Source of the DNA: Candidatus Saccharimonadota bacterium
Lineage (GTDB): Bacteria > Patescibacteriota > Saccharimonadia > Saccharimonadales > Saccharimonadaceae
Assembly: GCA_012270305.1 (NCBI GenBank)
Contig: JAAXIO010000041.1
Coordinates: 1-35,001, forward strand
Direction: 5' to 3'
Length of the DNA stretch: 35,001 nt
In this document: positions 1 through 8,340 of the stretch, in pieces
Position numbering within the stretch: position 1 is the first letter of the stretch
Layout of the letters: each line of letters starts with the position of its first letter
The notes under the pieces: generated by a model
What the model was told of the DNA's origin: nothing
The model's database searches: none
The model's input: the letters and a program-made list of their open reading frames with translations, nothing else
Made by a program: the position numbers and the translations under genes

Positions 1-346
1 GACCAGCCGTACGTGCGAGCTGGTTCGGTAAATCGTTATGGCGATCAAGTAGCCGCGACATAGCGACGGCAGCACTTGGCCTAGGCTTCGGGGCAAGCAA
101 CCGATCGTGTTGCGTTCGTTGTACCACCTGCTTCTTTTTGTGCACCGCGTGCGACGTGACCGGCTGGTGTGACTGCTTTGGTTTTTTTGCGGTAGCAACG
201 GTTGGGTTCGCTTTAGCCGGCACATTAACAATAGGCGACACAGCGCCAGCCTGTCGCATAGTTCGATCAGGCACCACATCACGACGATATTCTTTTATAT
301 CTTGAATGGTCGCCCGTCTGCTTGGTGCTGTTTTCGCTACTGGCAT
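1..346 (-). CDS. Unknown basic protein, 5' part only (runs off left edge)
   Basis: An open frame of 115 codons begins at the ATG complementary to 344-346 and continues past base 1 without a stop, so the C-terminus is missing. An in-frame TAG lies four codons upstream (356-358), which makes this ATG the first possible start. The visible part starts MPVAKTAPSRRATIQDIKEY and is rich in Lys, Arg, Pro, Ala, Gln and His, with no hydrophobic segment. It looks like a disordered, cytoplasmic, nucleic-acid- or membrane-facing N-terminal tail, perhaps ahead of a membrane domain further left. I recognise no family. It follows the ligase-like gene on the same strand after a 105-base gap, which contains a small inverted repeat (GTTTAC-C-GTAAAC, 368-380). 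No clear Shine-Dalgarno motif is seen. Confidence 0.6.
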   Translation of the reverse strand, partial: MPVAKTAPSRRATIQDIKEYRRDVVPDRTMRQAGAVSPIVNVPAKANPTVATAKKPKQSHQPVTSHAVHKKKQVVQRTQHDRLLAPKPRPSAAVAMSRLLDRHNDLPNQLARTAG

Positions 347-451
347 ATGTTTTTTCTACAAACGGTGGTTTACCGTAAACGTAGTACCTCTTTATTTTCT
401 ACAATGTATATGGTAATGATACGCCAGTATTACACCAGAAGCAATAGCGTT

Positions 452-1753
452 TTACAAACGGGCTTTTACCTTAGACCGCGCCGGGAGTGCAACCACCGCG
501 CCAACGAGCCCCCACCATATTATCGATACGGTGTCATCAGCCCACACAGGCAGCAGCAGACCAATCGCAGCTAGTCCTATGCCGCCAGCAAATAGGCCTA
601 GCGCCAGCCACTGCGTTCGTCGCATGTACAATTGGCGTAGCAAATACACAAAAAGTGTTACGAACGTCGCTAAACCTATCCACCCGGCTTCATGCGCAAT
701 AAAGAAGTAATGGTTCTCAATAATAATATTATTCGTGCCATCACTGTCGTATAGGGAGGCCGACCCCGTTGACCCAACCCCTCTACCTAACGGCTCTGTT
801 ATCATCCGCTCAAACCCAACCTTCAGTGATCGTATGTGCTCGTCGTTCGACTTAGTCACTACCGTTGATTCAGGGTCTTCGTGTAAAATTACATTCGACA
901 CCCAGTCCGATTGCACGCTCAGCAGCGTTAGTCCAGTAATCCAAATTGCGAATAGCCCACCGACTATCAACAGCCGTTTGCTGATGTTGCTCGCTACAAC
1001 CAGTACAGTCCCCGCTGCCAATACCGCCGCTACGTAGGCACTACGCGAGTACGTTGCAAACAACACAGCAACGCTTGCTGCGCCCGATAATACGCTCAGC
1101 GTGCGTTGTTGCACGTTTTTACTTCGTAGCAAAAAAGCCAGCGCGACTGCACCATACACAACCAATAACGCCCCCGATGAGTTCGGCCCCCTGAGGGTAC
1201 TATTAATGCGTACAAAGTCAGGGTTTTGATCAATAGTAATAAATGGCGCGATGGTATTTTTTGAATACCCAATCGACGACAGAATATTATCTGGTAGTAC
1301 AGTTATTTGCAGCAAGCCAAACACTAGGACGATTACTGCCCCGATGGCTGAAATTTTTAGCACTTTTGGAAAAATTGTTGGTTGCAGCAAAACCAACGTA
1401 TACATCAATACAAACATCACAATAAATCGCAGATCAATCATCAAGCCCGATACGATCGATGGCAGCTCACCACCCAGCAAAGCTGCGAGTGCTAAATGAA
1501 TTACGATATATAACAGGCTCAGCTGAATACCCACATTACCTAGTACTTTCGGCCATAGCTTACGACGCGACACCAACACTACTGCAATAATCGAAAGCAC
1601 AGCAAGTAGTAGTTCTTTCCAGGCTTTCAATACTAATGACTGCTCAGGGAGTAGCGTTCCGAGCCACACTACCAATGGTGCATGCACCACAATCAACAGC
1701 AGTATAGCCAACAGTCCACCGCTATATACTCCCATAAGTGACAAAGACTTCAT
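452..1753 (-). CDS. O-antigen ligase / Wzy polymerase-like membrane protein
   Basis: 433 residues, almost entirely hydrophobic, with roughly 11-12 predicted membrane spans. The segment ATYSRSAYVAAV near the middle matches the SRSA signature of the Wzy_C / O-antigen ligase superfamily (PF04932). A long polar loop follows, then ENHYFFIAHEAGWIGL, as in the periplasmic-loop to next-helix junction of that family. Members either polymerise undecaprenyl-linked repeat units or ligate glycans to an acceptor, and the sequence alone does not tell which. With the adjacent divergent sugar-1-P transferase and the Wzx flippase at 10.7 kb it would complete a Wzx/Wzy-type route. The start at 1753 has a TATACT hexamer ending 7 bases upstream, which predicts a leaderless transcript. 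The AAAGGGA between them would then be untranscribed. Confidence 0.8.
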   Translation of the reverse strand: MKSLSLMGVYSGGLLAILLLIVVHAPLVVWLGTLLPEQSLVLKAWKELLLAVLSIIAVVLVSRRKLWPKVLGNVGIQLSLLYIVIHLALAALLGGELPSIVSGLMIDLRFIVMFVLMYTLVLLQPTIFPKVLKISAIGAVIVLVFGLLQITVLPDNILSSIGYSKNTIAPFITIDQNPDFVRINSTLRGPNSSGALLVVYGAVALAFLLRSKNVQQRTLSVLSGAASVAVLFATYSRSAYVAAVLAAGTVLVVASNISKRLLIVGGLFAIWITGLTLLSVQSDWVSNVILHEDPESTVVTKSNDEHIRSLKVGFERMITEPLGRGVGSTGSASLYDSDGTNNIIIENHYFFIAHEAGWIGLATFVTLFVYLLRQLYMRRTQWLALGLFAGGIGLAAIGLLLPVWADDTVSIIWWGLVGAVVALPARSKVKARL

Positions 1754-1797
1754 TCCCTTTAGTATAGCCGAAAATGCTATACTTTTAGGGAACCATT
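1754..1797. promoter_or_regulatory. Divergent promoter with palindromic -10 boxes
   Basis: Two TATACT hexamers face apart: one on the minus strand (1761-1766) 7 bases before the ATG at 1753, one on the plus strand (1778-1783) 14 bases before the ATG at 1798, the latter preceded by TG one base upstream (extended -10). Together they form the inverted repeat AGTATAG-9 nt-CTATACT (1761-1783). Both hexamers are followed by an A/T stretch and AGGGA. Confidence 0.6.
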
Positions 1798-3234
1798 ATG
1801 CCAAGCCGTAATACAAAATTTTATAGCCTTCTTCTCTTATTCGCCGATGTGGCCGTGTTAGTCCTGGCATTTACTGTTGCCTACGTACTTCGCGTGCAAA
1901 ATGACCCCAGGCCACTACTCGTACCCGTCTACGCACAAACCTACCTACTGACTTTTCTCGCCATTCTGCCATTTTGGATCATCACCTTTGCATCACTGGG
2001 GCTATATAGCAGCACTACCTACAATCGACGCCTCGTAGAGTGGACCAAGGTAGCAATCGGTTCACTAATTGGTATATTACTGGTGATTGGCTGGGAATAC
2101 CTTTCTGGCGAACGTGTCTTCCCAGCACGACTGGTAGCAGCCTACGCACTAGCCGGGTCATTCTTATTACTCATTCTAGAACGCGAACTTATGCGCACCT
2201 TACGCACCCTGGCGTTTCGATTTGGTCGTGGCGTCAGCCGTGTACTCATTATTGGTAACTCAGGTGCCACTAAAGATATCGCACGCGAGCTCGCCCAAAC
2301 GACAAAAAGTGGCTATCGAGTGGTTGCAATGAACTGCCCCGCTAAATTAGTGCCAAAGCAGCTCACGGTTGAACAGTTCACGAACACCGATGAAGCATTG
2401 GCTGCAATTGATCGGCTCAACATCACCACCATCATCCAAACCGACCTGTACGATTCAAGCGAGCGAAACCAGCGCATTATGAGTGCCGCTCAGGTGAAGC
2501 ACATTAACTATAATTTCATCCCAGGTGAGGCTGAGTTTTACAGTGGCAAAAACACCGTCGATGTTTTCTTAGGCTACCCAATGATCTCAGTATCTCAAAC
2601 CCCCCTTATCGGCTGGGGTGCCATTACGAAGCGTATCTTTGATACATTTGTATCATTCGCACTCCTAGTCATACTAGCCCCTGTGTTCGTGCTGCTCATC
2701 CTATTGCAGAAAATCTTTAACCCCGGCCCTGCCTTCTACCTATCGAACCGCCTCAGTCAATTCTCAAAACCAATTCGTTTAATTAAATTCCGCACCATGT
2801 CTGCTAAGTACGGCTCAAAAGATGCCGCTGAGGAATTCCGGGACATGGGCCGAGAGGACCTTGCTAAAGAATATGAACTCCATCGAAAAGTATCTAACGA
2901 CCCTCGCATTACAAAGTTCGGAAACTTCCTTCGCACCACATCATTAGATGAGCTCCCGCAAGTACTCAACGTATTAAAAGGCGACCTTAGCTTAGTTGGG
3001 CCACGGCCAATTCTGCCACAAGAGGTGAAGTTCTCTAAAGGTAAAGCTGCACTGTTGCACAGTGTAAAATCGGGTGTCACTGGCATTTGGCAGGTATCGG
3101 GGCGCAGCGAACTTAGCTTCGATGAACGCATTGAGCTCGAGACGTTTTACGCACAAAACTGGAGTTTTTGGTTAGATATTAAAATCCTATTCAAAACCAT
3201 TATGGTGGTGATTCGAAGGCAAGGCGCAAAATAG
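1798..3234 (+). CDS. Polyprenyl-phosphate sugar-1-phosphate transferase (WbaP/CpsE type)
   Basis: 478 residues. Four or five N-terminal membrane helices (to about residue 130) are followed by a Rossmann-like region (about 145-250; VLIIGNSGATKDIA) and a C-terminal bacterial sugar transferase domain (PF02397) starting at Lys278. Signature pieces are KRIFDTFVS, LIKFRTM, DPRITKFGNFLR, LDELPQ, LVGPRP and SGVTGIWQVSGRS. The family transfers a hexose-1-phosphate from a UDP-sugar to undecaprenyl phosphate on the inner face of the membrane, the first committed step of a lipid-linked glycan. The length is typical for the WbaP/EpsL group. Its stop codon TAG shares its last base with the GTG start of the next glycosyltransferase, so the two are translationally coupled. 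The sugar transferred cannot be read from sequence. Confidence 0.9.
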   Translation: MPSRNTKFYSLLLLFADVAVLVLAFTVAYVLRVQNDPRPLLVPVYAQTYLLTFLAILPFWIITFASLGLYSSTTYNRRLVEWTKVAIGSLIGILLVIGWEYLSGERVFPARLVAAYALAGSFLLLILERELMRTLRTLAFRFGRGVSRVLIIGNSGATKDIARELAQTTKSGYRVVAMNCPAKLVPKQLTVEQFTNTDEALAAIDRLNITTIIQTDLYDSSERNQRIMSAAQVKHINYNFIPGEAEFYSGKNTVDVFLGYPMISVSQTPLIGWGAITKRIFDTFVSFALLVILAPVFVLLILLQKIFNPGPAFYLSNRLSQFSKPIRLIKFRTMSAKYGSKDAAEEFRDMGREDLAKEYELHRKVSNDPRITKFGNFLRTTSLDELPQVLNVLKGDLSLVGPRPILPQEVKFSKGKAALLHSVKSGVTGIWQVSGRSELSFDERIELETFYAQNWSFWLDIKILFKTIMVVIRRQGAK

Positions 3235-4361
3235 TGGCCGCTAACAAAAAGCCAAAAGTGGCGATCGTGGCCGACTGGCTCACTAATATGGGTGGGGCCG
3301 AAAATGTGGTGCTAGCACTCGCCGAAGCCTTTCCTGGTGCACCCATATATACCTCTGTTTACACACCGAGCACTATGCCTGCATTCAAAAAGTACGATGT
3401 GCGCACAACCTATTTACAGAGCCTACCGAAGCCCTTTCGAAAGCTACACAAGTTCTTCCCCATGCTGCGCGTGGCGGCTTTTCGACAACTTGATTTAAGC
3501 GAGTTCGACATCATAATCAGTAGCTCGAGTGCCGAAGCGAAGCAAGTTCGCAAAACTCGGTCTGGCCAAGTACATATATGCTACTGTCATACTCCAATTC
3601 GCTACTACTGGAGCCATTACGATGAGTATAAAAAAGACCCAGGCTTTGGCAAATTAAACTGGCTGGTGCGAGCTGCCATGCCATTAATGGTGCCAGGGCT
3701 CAAACGGGCCGACTACGAAGCCGCGCAGCATGTAGATGTGTTTGTAGCGAATTCTAGCGAAGTACAAAAACGCATTACCAAATATTATGGCCAACCAAGT
3801 ACGGTTATTCACCCGCCCGTTAATGTAGACCGGTTTGAACCCAAAAAAGACCGTGCGGACTACTACGTCACACTCGGTCGCCAAGTCCCGTATAAGCACC
3901 ACGACCTCGCCGTACAGGCAGCAACGAAGCTAGGCATCAAATTAAAAGTATTCGGTAACGGTAGTGAGCACGAGCGCCTAAAAGCCTTAGCGGGGCCAAC
4001 CATAGAATTCTATACCGATCGATATGGTGATGCCTCCGATGCGGCCGTACAGCAGGCGCTGAACGAGGCAAAAGGCTTTATATACCCGGCCGAGGAAGAT
4101 TTTGGCATTGTGCAAGCAGAAGCCTTAGCTGCCGGCGCACCAGTAATTGGCTATGCCCGTGGTGGCACGGCTGACATAGTCCAGCACGGTGAAAGCGGCA
4201 TACTATTTGATGAACAAACGGTTGATGCAGTAGCCAGCGCTATTACTCAAGCCGAACAAACCAGCTTTCACCCCGCCACGCTTCGCCGAAAAGCCCGCCG
4301 CTTTGACAAAGGACTGTTTATTAGCAAAATTCGAACAGTGGTTCTAAAATCAACCAATTAA
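3234..4361 (+). CDS. GT4 family glycosyltransferase
   Basis: 375 residues starting at a GTG that overlaps the stop of the sugar-1-P transferase by one base. It has a two-Rossmann GT-B fold: the N-terminal nucleotide-fold strand IVADWLTNMGGAENVV contains the Gly-rich acceptor loop typical of GT4 enzymes, and the C-terminal half carries YVTLGRQVPYKHHDLAV and the donor-binding E-x7-E element EDFGIVQAE (from about residue 288) followed by AGAPVIGYARGG. By its position it probably adds the second sugar to the lipid-linked primer made by its neighbour. Donor and linkage are unknown. It is related to the WbaZ/mannosyltransferase-like group by general appearance only. It ends 5 bases before the convergent end of glmS. 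Confidence 0.85.
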   Translation: MAANKKPKVAIVADWLTNMGGAENVVLALAEAFPGAPIYTSVYTPSTMPAFKKYDVRTTYLQSLPKPFRKLHKFFPMLRVAAFRQLDLSEFDIIISSSSAEAKQVRKTRSGQVHICYCHTPIRYYWSHYDEYKKDPGFGKLNWLVRAAMPLMVPGLKRADYEAAQHVDVFVANSSEVQKRITKYYGQPSTVIHPPVNVDRFEPKKDRADYYVTLGRQVPYKHHDLAVQAATKLGIKLKVFGNGSEHERLKALAGPTIEFYTDRYGDASDAAVQQALNEAKGFIYPAEEDFGIVQAEALAAGAPVIGYARGGTADIVQHGESGILFDEQTVDAVASAITQAEQTSFHPATLRRKARRFDKGLFISKIRTVVLKSTN

Positions 4362-4366
4362 TGTAG

Positions 4367-6193
4367 CTACTCAACTGTTACGCTTTTTGCTAGATTCCGC
4401 GGCTGATCAACATCATTGCCGCGCTCTAATGATACATAGTAGGCGAACAGTTGCAGTACTACGTTAAACAATAGTGGTACAAACACAGTAAGGTCGGTGT
4501 TTAGTTGCACTACTGCCTCGGCTTCGATTGGTTTTTGGCTATTGGTAATCGCTATCACATGCCCGCCGCGAGCGTTCACTTCAATCAAATTACTCAGTGA
4601 CTTTTCATATAGCCAGTTATCGGCTATCAATGCCACTTCAAAAAAACTATCATCAACTAATGCAATCGGACCATGCTTTAGTTCACCTGCCGCATGCCCC
4701 TCGGCTTGAATATAACTTATTTCTTTAAGCTTTAATGCTCCCTCTAAGGCAACTGGGTACAGCGTATCTCGGCCCATATACAGTGCATGCTCATAGCTGG
4801 CATACTCTTTTGCAAGATGCGCCACAGAATCTTCGACCGTGTTGATCACCTTTTCTATTTCAAACGGTAGCCTATCCAGCTCCTGTACGTACTCAGCCAG
4901 CTCCTTGGCACCTATACCCTTAGCCTGTGCAACCACTAGGCCAAACAATACCATCGCTGCCACCTGCGAGGTAAACGCTTTGCTACTTGCCACTGATATT
5001 TCTGGCCCAACGTGAACATACACACCACCATCAACCTCGCGGGCAATACTGGAACCTACCGCATTAACAATACCTAAACAGCGTACGCCCCGCCGCTTCA
5101 GCTCACCAAGGCAGGCTAGCGTGTCGGCCGTTTCACCACTTTGCGATACAATAAGTGCCACCGTATTATCGGCCACATGAAACGATCTATAGCGTAGCTC
5201 TGAAGCTATCTCAACACGCACCGAAATATCGTCGGTAAATTGCTCTATAAAGTAACTAGCTAACTGTCCAGCATAATTTGCAGTACCACAGCCAACAATC
5301 ACAATATTTTTGACAGCGCGCAGCTCTTCTGCGGTCATATTTATACCACCCAAGCTGGCTGTCATTGTATCTAGGTGCAAACGACCAGCCAATGTTGCTC
5401 GCAAGGTATCTGGCTGCTCATGGATTTCTTTTAACAAAAAGTGCTCGTAGCCTTCTTTTTGGATAGCTTGCATGTCAGCCTCAAGCGTTTCAACAGCAGC
5501 CGACAATGGATTTGCCTTGATGTCATACAGCTGTACGTCACCCGCCTTACACACTGCCACTTCACCCTCTTTTAGGTACAGCACTTGGTCGGTATGGCCA
5601 ATTAATGCCGAAGCGTCACTTGCAATAAATGTTTCTTCATCATCTAAACCAATGATTAATGGACTTCCACTTCTAGCAACAATAATTTGGTCTGGAGTGT
5701 CGTGAGCAATTACAGCCAGTCCGTACGCCCCCACGACTAGTCTTAGGGCGCCGAGTACGGCGTCTAGTAAGTTTGTGTCGTCGCTGTAGAGCGAGTCAAT
5801 CAATCCGGCAAGCACCTCGGTATCTGTATCGCTCTGGAACTCGTAGCCCTTATCTACTAATATATGCTTCAAATCTTGGTAATTCTCTATAATTCCATTG
5901 TGCACTAGCGTAATACGGCCAACAGTGTGCGGGTGAGCATTTTTTACACTTGGTGCACCGTGCGTTGCCCAACGAGTATGACCGATGCCTATGCTGTCTG
6001 TTTTTCGATTTTTTACCTGTAACTCAGCTAGCTGCGCAACTTTACCTTGTGCCCTAATATTAGTTAACTCACCAGTTGAATTTAATGTTGCTACTCCGGC
6101 TGAGTCATATCCACGGTACTCTAATCGTTTTAACCCACCAATCAAAATACCCTGAGCTTCACGATTTCCGATATAGCCTACTATGCCGCACAT
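4367..6193 (-). CDS. glmS: Glutamine-fructose-6-phosphate aminotransferase
   Basis: 608 residues, the usual full length. It makes glucosamine-6-phosphate from Fru-6-P and glutamine, the entry to UDP-GlcNAc for peptidoglycan and glycans. The class II glutaminase domain begins with the catalytic Cys2 (MCGIVGYIG) and includes RGYDSAG, HTRWATHG, HNGIIENY and DTEVLAGL. Two SIS isomerase domains follow: IVGCGTANYAGQLA, VSQSGETADTLA and SVASSKAFTSQ in the first, LEGALKLKEISY and GELKHGP in the second. It ends with the conserved DQPRNLAKSVTVE. A Shine-Dalgarno AAAGGTGA lies 7 bases before the ATG. It stands alone on its strand between the glycosyltransferase and the sulfotransferase. No glmS ribozyme-like leader fits in the short upstream region. 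Confidence 0.98.
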   Translation of the reverse strand: MCGIVGYIGNREAQGILIGGLKRLEYRGYDSAGVATLNSTGELTNIRAQGKVAQLAELQVKNRKTDSIGIGHTRWATHGAPSVKNAHPHTVGRITLVHNGIIENYQDLKHILVDKGYEFQSDTDTEVLAGLIDSLYSDDTNLLDAVLGALRLVVGAYGLAVIAHDTPDQIIVARSGSPLIIGLDDEETFIASDASALIGHTDQVLYLKEGEVAVCKAGDVQLYDIKANPLSAAVETLEADMQAIQKEGYEHFLLKEIHEQPDTLRATLAGRLHLDTMTASLGGINMTAEELRAVKNIVIVGCGTANYAGQLASYFIEQFTDDISVRVEIASELRYRSFHVADNTVALIVSQSGETADTLACLGELKRRGVRCLGIVNAVGSSIAREVDGGVYVHVGPEISVASSKAFTSQVAAMVLFGLVVAQAKGIGAKELAEYVQELDRLPFEIEKVINTVEDSVAHLAKEYASYEHALYMGRDTLYPVALEGALKLKEISYIQAEGHAAGELKHGPIALVDDSFFEVALIADNWLYEKSLSNLIEVNARGGHVIAITNSQKPIEAEAVVQLNTDLTVFVPLLFNVVLQLFAYYVSLERGNDVDQPRNLAKSVTVE

Positions 6194-6200
6194 GAGTGTG

Positions 6201-6229
6201 TCACCTTTCTACTATAGGTATTTTACCTA
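6201..6229 (-). promoter_or_regulatory. glmS promoter region with perfect inverted repeat
   Basis: Reading on the minus strand, TAGGTA-AAA-TACCTA (6215-6229) is a perfect 6+3+6 inverted repeat that overlaps two possible -10 boxes (TAAAAT complementary to 6220-6225, TATAGT complementary to 6211-6216). The Shine-Dalgarno AAAGGTGA (6201-6208) follows. It could be an operator. No regulator is known to me for this site. Confidence 0.4.
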
Positions 6230-6341
6230 CGCTATGTGGGCCTAATTTTAACTTATTCGTAAAACAGGGTAAAGTAGAGATAGCACATGCCACCAAAACG
6301 ACATAAGTTAATTTTAAGTTAGAAGTATCAATATAAACTCT

Positions 6342-7247
6342 ATGCCCAAGACATTAGATTTTTTATGCATCGGTGCCGCTAAGTCAGCTACTACCACTCT
6401 GCATGAACTACTAAAAGATCACCCAGATATTAGCCTCCCCGCTAGTAAAGAGGCGCCTTTTTTTAGTGATAACCACACCTACCATAAGGGTCTAACCTGG
6501 TATATTAGAACCCATTTTAGCGCACATCCAAATAAACTACTCGGGACAGTTACCCCCCATTATATGTTTGATCAAAGCGACGTAACCGTTGAAGAAACTG
6601 CGAAACGCATTCATGCCACAATTCCAGATGTAAAAATCATCGCACTCCTACGTAACCCGGTAGATCGTGCCTATTCTCACTATAAAATGCTTCGCCAGCG
6701 TGGTTACGAACACCGCTCTTTTGAGCAGGCTGTCACGGATTTGCAGGCGGGCAAAAACACGATTAAAAATTATAGCGAACCCGACAGTGACTACCTGGCA
6801 CTTAGCCGATATGGTGAAATATTGGCTCACTATTACAAGCTATTCCCTAAAAAGAACATTCTTGTTATTACAACTAATGAACTTTCTAAAGACCCTGTTG
6901 GCACTATAAGCAAAGTCCTAAAATTTATCGGCGCTTCACCTAATGCGTATAGCCCACCCGCAGATACTGTTGCCAGAAAAGGCGGCACGAAGCCGCGCGT
7001 TAAACAGTTATCTCCTGGGTTTTTGTACAGCATACCCCTGGTTAAAAAAACTTGGCAAACAACTATGCCGTATAGCCTACGGCGCTCAATTGAGTACCGT
7101 ATAAACCTATGGAACACGGCAGGTGATGATGATCGCCTGGACAAAGAAAGTAAGTTTTATAAAGATCTCGTAGATTATTTCAAAAAAGATGCCGCTCAGA
7201 TTAAAAAGCTGAGCGGCCACACGATGCCTTGGAGCAAAGAACGATAA
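6342..7247 (+). CDS. PAPS-dependent sulfotransferase
   Basis: 301 residues, no signal peptide or membrane segment. The N-terminus has the 5'-phosphosulfate-binding loop (GAAKSATTTL, Lys14, Thr17-Thr19), followed by SKEAPFF as in heparan N-sulfotransferase-like members, and the 3'-phosphate-binding motif RNPVDRAYSHY (Arg104, Ser112). These are the defining elements of PF00685. Such enzymes move sulfate from PAPS to a hydroxyl or amino group of a glycan or other acceptor, in the cytoplasm. Within this island the likely acceptor is a lipid-linked or nucleotide-linked sugar. No PAPS-synthesis genes are in the window. It is a single-gene unit, divergent from glmS and convergent with manC. A TATAAA lies 4 bases before the ATG, so the promoter is less clear than at its neighbours. 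Confidence 0.88.
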   Translation: MPKTLDFLCIGAAKSATTTLHELLKDHPDISLPASKEAPFFSDNHTYHKGLTWYIRTHFSAHPNKLLGTVTPHYMFDQSDVTVEETAKRIHATIPDVKIIALLRNPVDRAYSHYKMLRQRGYEHRSFEQAVTDLQAGKNTIKNYSEPDSDYLALSRYGEILAHYYKLFPKKNILVITTNELSKDPVGTISKVLKFIGASPNAYSPPADTVARKGGTKPRVKQLSPGFLYSIPLVKKTWQTTMPYSLRRSIEYRINLWNTAGDDDRLDKESKFYKDLVDYFKKDAAQIKKLSGHTMPWSKER

Positions 7248-7258
7248 TCTAATCTTTA

Positions 7259-8293
7259 CTACTGCTGTAGCTTCTTAGCTATATCACCTACCTTATGGCT
7301 AATGTCTTTTCGTGCTACTAGAATGCCGTCTTTAGTGTTTATAACTACAACATTATCTAGCCCAATCAGCGCTATGGGTTTTTCAGGTTCTTCATTACGA
7401 ACATACGAATTTTCAATTTCAATGTCGTGAATGTTATCTCCCATACGGAAATTGTTCGTTTCATCAAGTTGGTTTGCTTCGTGAACATCGTTAAAGTTGC
7501 CTACATCGCGCCAGTCAAATGAAGCAGGTATCACCTGCAGGTTGCTTGTGCGTTCCATTAAAGCATAGTCAATCGCGTCGTTTTCACTTGCTAGATATGC
7601 CTCTTCATACGCTTCTGATGACTCAGCAGCAAGCAGAGCATTGTAGTCTGCAACACGTTGAGGGTTGTGCTCTTCAAGCTCCGATAAAAAGCTTTTGCCG
7701 GTGCCAACAAAGTACCCACAGTTCCATACAAACTTACCAGAGGCAATGAACTGTTTAGCAGTTTCAAAATCTGGTTTTTCTTTAAACTGCTTAACTAACC
7801 ACATGTGACCCTCTTCAACCGCATCACCTTTTTCGATATAACCAAATCCGGTTGCTGGGTAGGTTGGCTCAATACCTATAAGTGTAATTCGATTGTGTGC
7901 TGTGGCATAGTTTGCCGCTACGTGAAACGACTGTATAAACCCATCAGTATCTCTAATGTGGTGATCAGCGTGTACAAACGCAATTGGCGTGTCTTCCCCG
8001 TGACGTTTTACCACGTGGGCGAGTGCAGCCACGATACAACTTGCTGTTCCCCGCCTGCCTGGCTCAACAACAAAATTATCTTCATTCAGCTCAGGTAGTT
8101 GAGCCTTTAAAGCATCAGCATGGGATATATCAGGCACCACATATACTGCTTCCGACATCGATTTTACGCGGTCGTAGGTATTCTGGACCATTGTTCGGTC
8201 GTTAGTAAGTTTAAGTAGTTGCTTTGGGTTGCTTGATGTCGAGAGTGGCCATAACCTAGTGCCAGACCCTCCAGCGATAATAACGGTAATCAT
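7259..8293 (-). CDS. manC: Mannose-1-phosphate guanylyltransferase
   Basis: 344 residues. It starts with MITVIIAGGSGTRLWPLS and NPKQLLKL, the GTP-binding and pyrophosphorylase signature of GDP-mannose pyrophosphorylases, and contains FVHADHHI, GFGYIEKG, FKEKPD and WNCGYFVG. The reaction is Man-1-P + GTP to GDP-mannose + PPi in the cytoplasm. The protein stops after the nucleotidyltransferase domain and its short C-terminal extension. It lacks the fused type II phosphomannose isomerase domain, which is encoded separately at 30296-30841. GDP-mannose then feeds GMD (29181-30218). The start is preceded at 6 bases by TATAAT (8300-8305, minus strand) with TG one base upstream, predicting a leaderless mRNA. 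It is divergent from the UDP-sugar dehydrogenase. Confidence 0.95.
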   Translation of the reverse strand: MITVIIAGGSGTRLWPLSTSSNPKQLLKLTNDRTMVQNTYDRVKSMSEAVYVVPDISHADALKAQLPELNEDNFVVEPGRRGTASCIVAALAHVVKRHGEDTPIAFVHADHHIRDTDGFIQSFHVAANYATAHNRITLIGIEPTYPATGFGYIEKGDAVEEGHMWLVKQFKEKPDFETAKQFIASGKFVWNCGYFVGTGKSFLSELEEHNPQRVADYNALLAAESSEAYEEAYLASENDAIDYALMERTSNLQVIPASFDWRDVGNFNDVHEANQLDETNNFRMGDNIHDIEIENSYVRNEEPEKPIALIGLDNVVVINTKDGILVARKDISHKVGDIAKKLQQ

Positions 8294-8340
8294 AGACCGA
8301 TTATAGCATCACAGTGAGCCGGTAGCGTATAATGGCTATC
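8294..8340. promoter_or_regulatory. Divergent leaderless promoters of manC and ugd
   Basis: Minus strand: TATAAT at 8300-8305, extended by TGC, ends 6 bases before the manC ATG. Plus strand: TATAAT at 8328-8333 ends 7 bases before the ATG at 8341. Transcription would start at or next to the A of each start codon. An in-frame ATG at 8332 lies inside the plus-strand -10 box, so it would not be transcribed. Confidence 0.65.

Noticed and set aside
368-380. GTTTAC-C-GTAAAC inverted repeat as an operator for the left-edge gene.
   Set aside because: It is short, and no convincing -10 box lies next to it.
4361-4400. GTAGCTAC palindrome at the convergent end of GT4 and glmS as a terminator.
   Set aside because: The stem is only four bases per arm without a loop or U-run.
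8332-8340. In-frame ATG nine bases before the chosen start of the UDP-sugar dehydrogenase.
   Set aside because: It lies inside the TATAAT -10 box, so it would be upstream of the transcription start; the ATG at 8341 fits the leaderless spacing and the family N-terminus.
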